64,000 bases of DNA, taken from Nitratireductor basaltis (GTDB taxonomy: Bacteria; Pseudomonadota; Alphaproteobacteria; Rhizobiales; Rhizobiaceae). The notes beneath the pieces were generated by a model. The model was not told where the DNA came from. It saw nothing but the letters and a program-made list of their open reading frames with translations, and did not search any database. The stretch's first letter is position 1. Each line of letters opens with the position of its first letter. The stretch is taken from assembly GCF_000733725.1 (NCBI RefSeq), contig NZ_JMQM01000001.1, positions 868,001 to 932,000 on the forward strand, given 5' to 3'. Made by a program: the position numbers and the translations under genes. Shown here one piece after another: positions 63,602 through 64,000 of the stretch.

Positions 63602-63634
63602 AAAGCGCTGCCCTGACGGGCGGCGCTTTTTTCT
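63602..63634 (+). terminator. Intrinsic terminator of the SPOR gene
   Basis: AAAGCGCTGCCC and GGGCGGCGCTTT pair (one T-G) around TGAC, then a run of T. It precedes nagZ by 37 bases. Confidence 0.8.
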
Positions 63635-63670
63635 TTGTGCGCCGGGTATGTGGGCGCATAACCTTTCTTC

Positions 63671-64000
63671 ATGACCGAATCAAAAGCCATGATCCTCGGC
63701 GCAAAGGGCCTGAGCCTGACCGCCGATGAAAAAGCCTTCTATGCAGCCGAGCGGCCATGGGGCTTCATCCTCTTTGCCCGCAACATCGCTGAGCGTGAAC
63801 AGGTGATCGACCTGGTCGCCAGCATGCGCGAGAGCATCGGACGCTCCGATGCGCCTGTCTTTATCGATCAGGAGGGCGGGCGTGTGCAGCGTCTGCGGCC
63901 ACCGCTCGCTGACAACTATCCGGAGGCTGCCAAGCTTGGCGAGGTTTATCGTCGGGACCGGGAGGCAGGACTGCGCGCGGCCTGGCTTATGGCGCGGTTG
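63671..64000 (+). CDS. nagZ: Beta-N-acetylhexosaminidase NagZ, 5' part only
   Basis: The first 110 codons are in the window. MTESKAMILGAKGLSLTADE and ERPWGFILFARNI open the TIM barrel; VFIDQEGGRVQRLRPP is the glycoside hydrolase family 3 loop. NagZ removes GlcNAc from muropeptides during peptidoglycan recycling. Gene order after argS-SPOR is conserved in Rhizobiales. The catalytic His loop lies beyond base 64000. Confidence 0.92.
   Translation, partial: MTESKAMILGAKGLSLTADEKAFYAAERPWGFILFARNIAEREQVIDLVASMRESIGRSDAPVFIDQEGGRVQRLRPPLADNYPEAAKLGEVYRRDREAGLRAAWLMARL

Noticed and set aside
1-64000. CRISPR arrays, insertion sequences, prophage and toxin-antitoxin pairs
   Set aside because: No regularly spaced direct repeats, transposase or phage motifs, or paired small toxin/antitoxin genes were found on either strand.

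Overview
The window is chromosomal DNA of a GC-rich alphaproteobacterium, most likely a Rhizobiales member near Mesorhizobium, Nitratireductor or Phyllobacterium. This rests on gene content and order: pcm-tolC-popZ-valS, ilvD-exoR-xthA, and erpA/dgt-argS-SPOR protein-nagZ. It also rests on a single-chain B12-dependent ribonucleotide reductase (nrdJ), an HWE-type histidine kinase, and dense, oppositely oriented gene packing. I see no prophage, transposase, CRISPR array or rRNA operon, so most of the window is ordinary core genome with one clear catabolic locus.

Region 1-7.0 kb is an ectoine/hydroxyectoine catabolic locus in two divergent units. Leftward: eutB, eutC, an AsnC/Lrp regulator and a succinate/aspartate-semialdehyde-type aldehyde dehydrogenase cut by the window edge. 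Rightward: doeA (ectoine hydrolase), an M20/ArgE-like deacetylase where the usual DoeB/EutE would be expected, and a GntR/FCD regulator. Two near-identical TTGTATACA(A/T) operators lie between the units. Just past the locus, 7.15-7.28 kb holds a sigma54-type promoter, upstream palindromes and a strong terminator with no ORF between them: a candidate sigma54-dependent small RNA.

Region 7.3-31.2 kb holds a membrane-anchored thermonuclease-like protein, a periplasmic cytochrome c with a PQQ-type sugar dehydrogenase, nrdJ with possible NrdR boxes and a long leader, a PiT phosphate transporter, a NUDIX hydrolase, gpt, a tandem Usp protein, a CinA-like protein, wrbA, tRNA-Leu(UAA), recQ, adenine deaminase, a DUF900 lipoprotein with trkH, ilvA, an RhlE-type RNA helicase and an MFS transporter.

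Region 31.3-43.2 kb begins with a tightly coupled run cysK-alaX-sseA-GNAT, followed by a hybrid HWE histidine kinase. Then come alanine dehydrogenase with its divergent Lrp regulator, a Tat-exported CpdB-like nucleotidase, a Dabb-domain protein, a photolyase, a 25-residue membrane protein, tRNA-Asn(GUU), a small membrane protein and tRNA-Cys(GCA).

Region 43.5-64 kb is the conserved cell-envelope and translation segment: pcm, tolC, a GFA-family protein, popZ (with three GANTC sites upstream), valS, a FadL-type porin, terC, ilvD, exoR, xthA, a polysaccharide deacetylase, erpA, dgt, argS, a SPOR-domain envelope protein and the start of nagZ.

The best candidates for something undescribed are the sigma54-driven non-coding transcript at about 7.18-7.27 kb and the variant ectoine locus with an M20 deacetylase and its own GntR switch.
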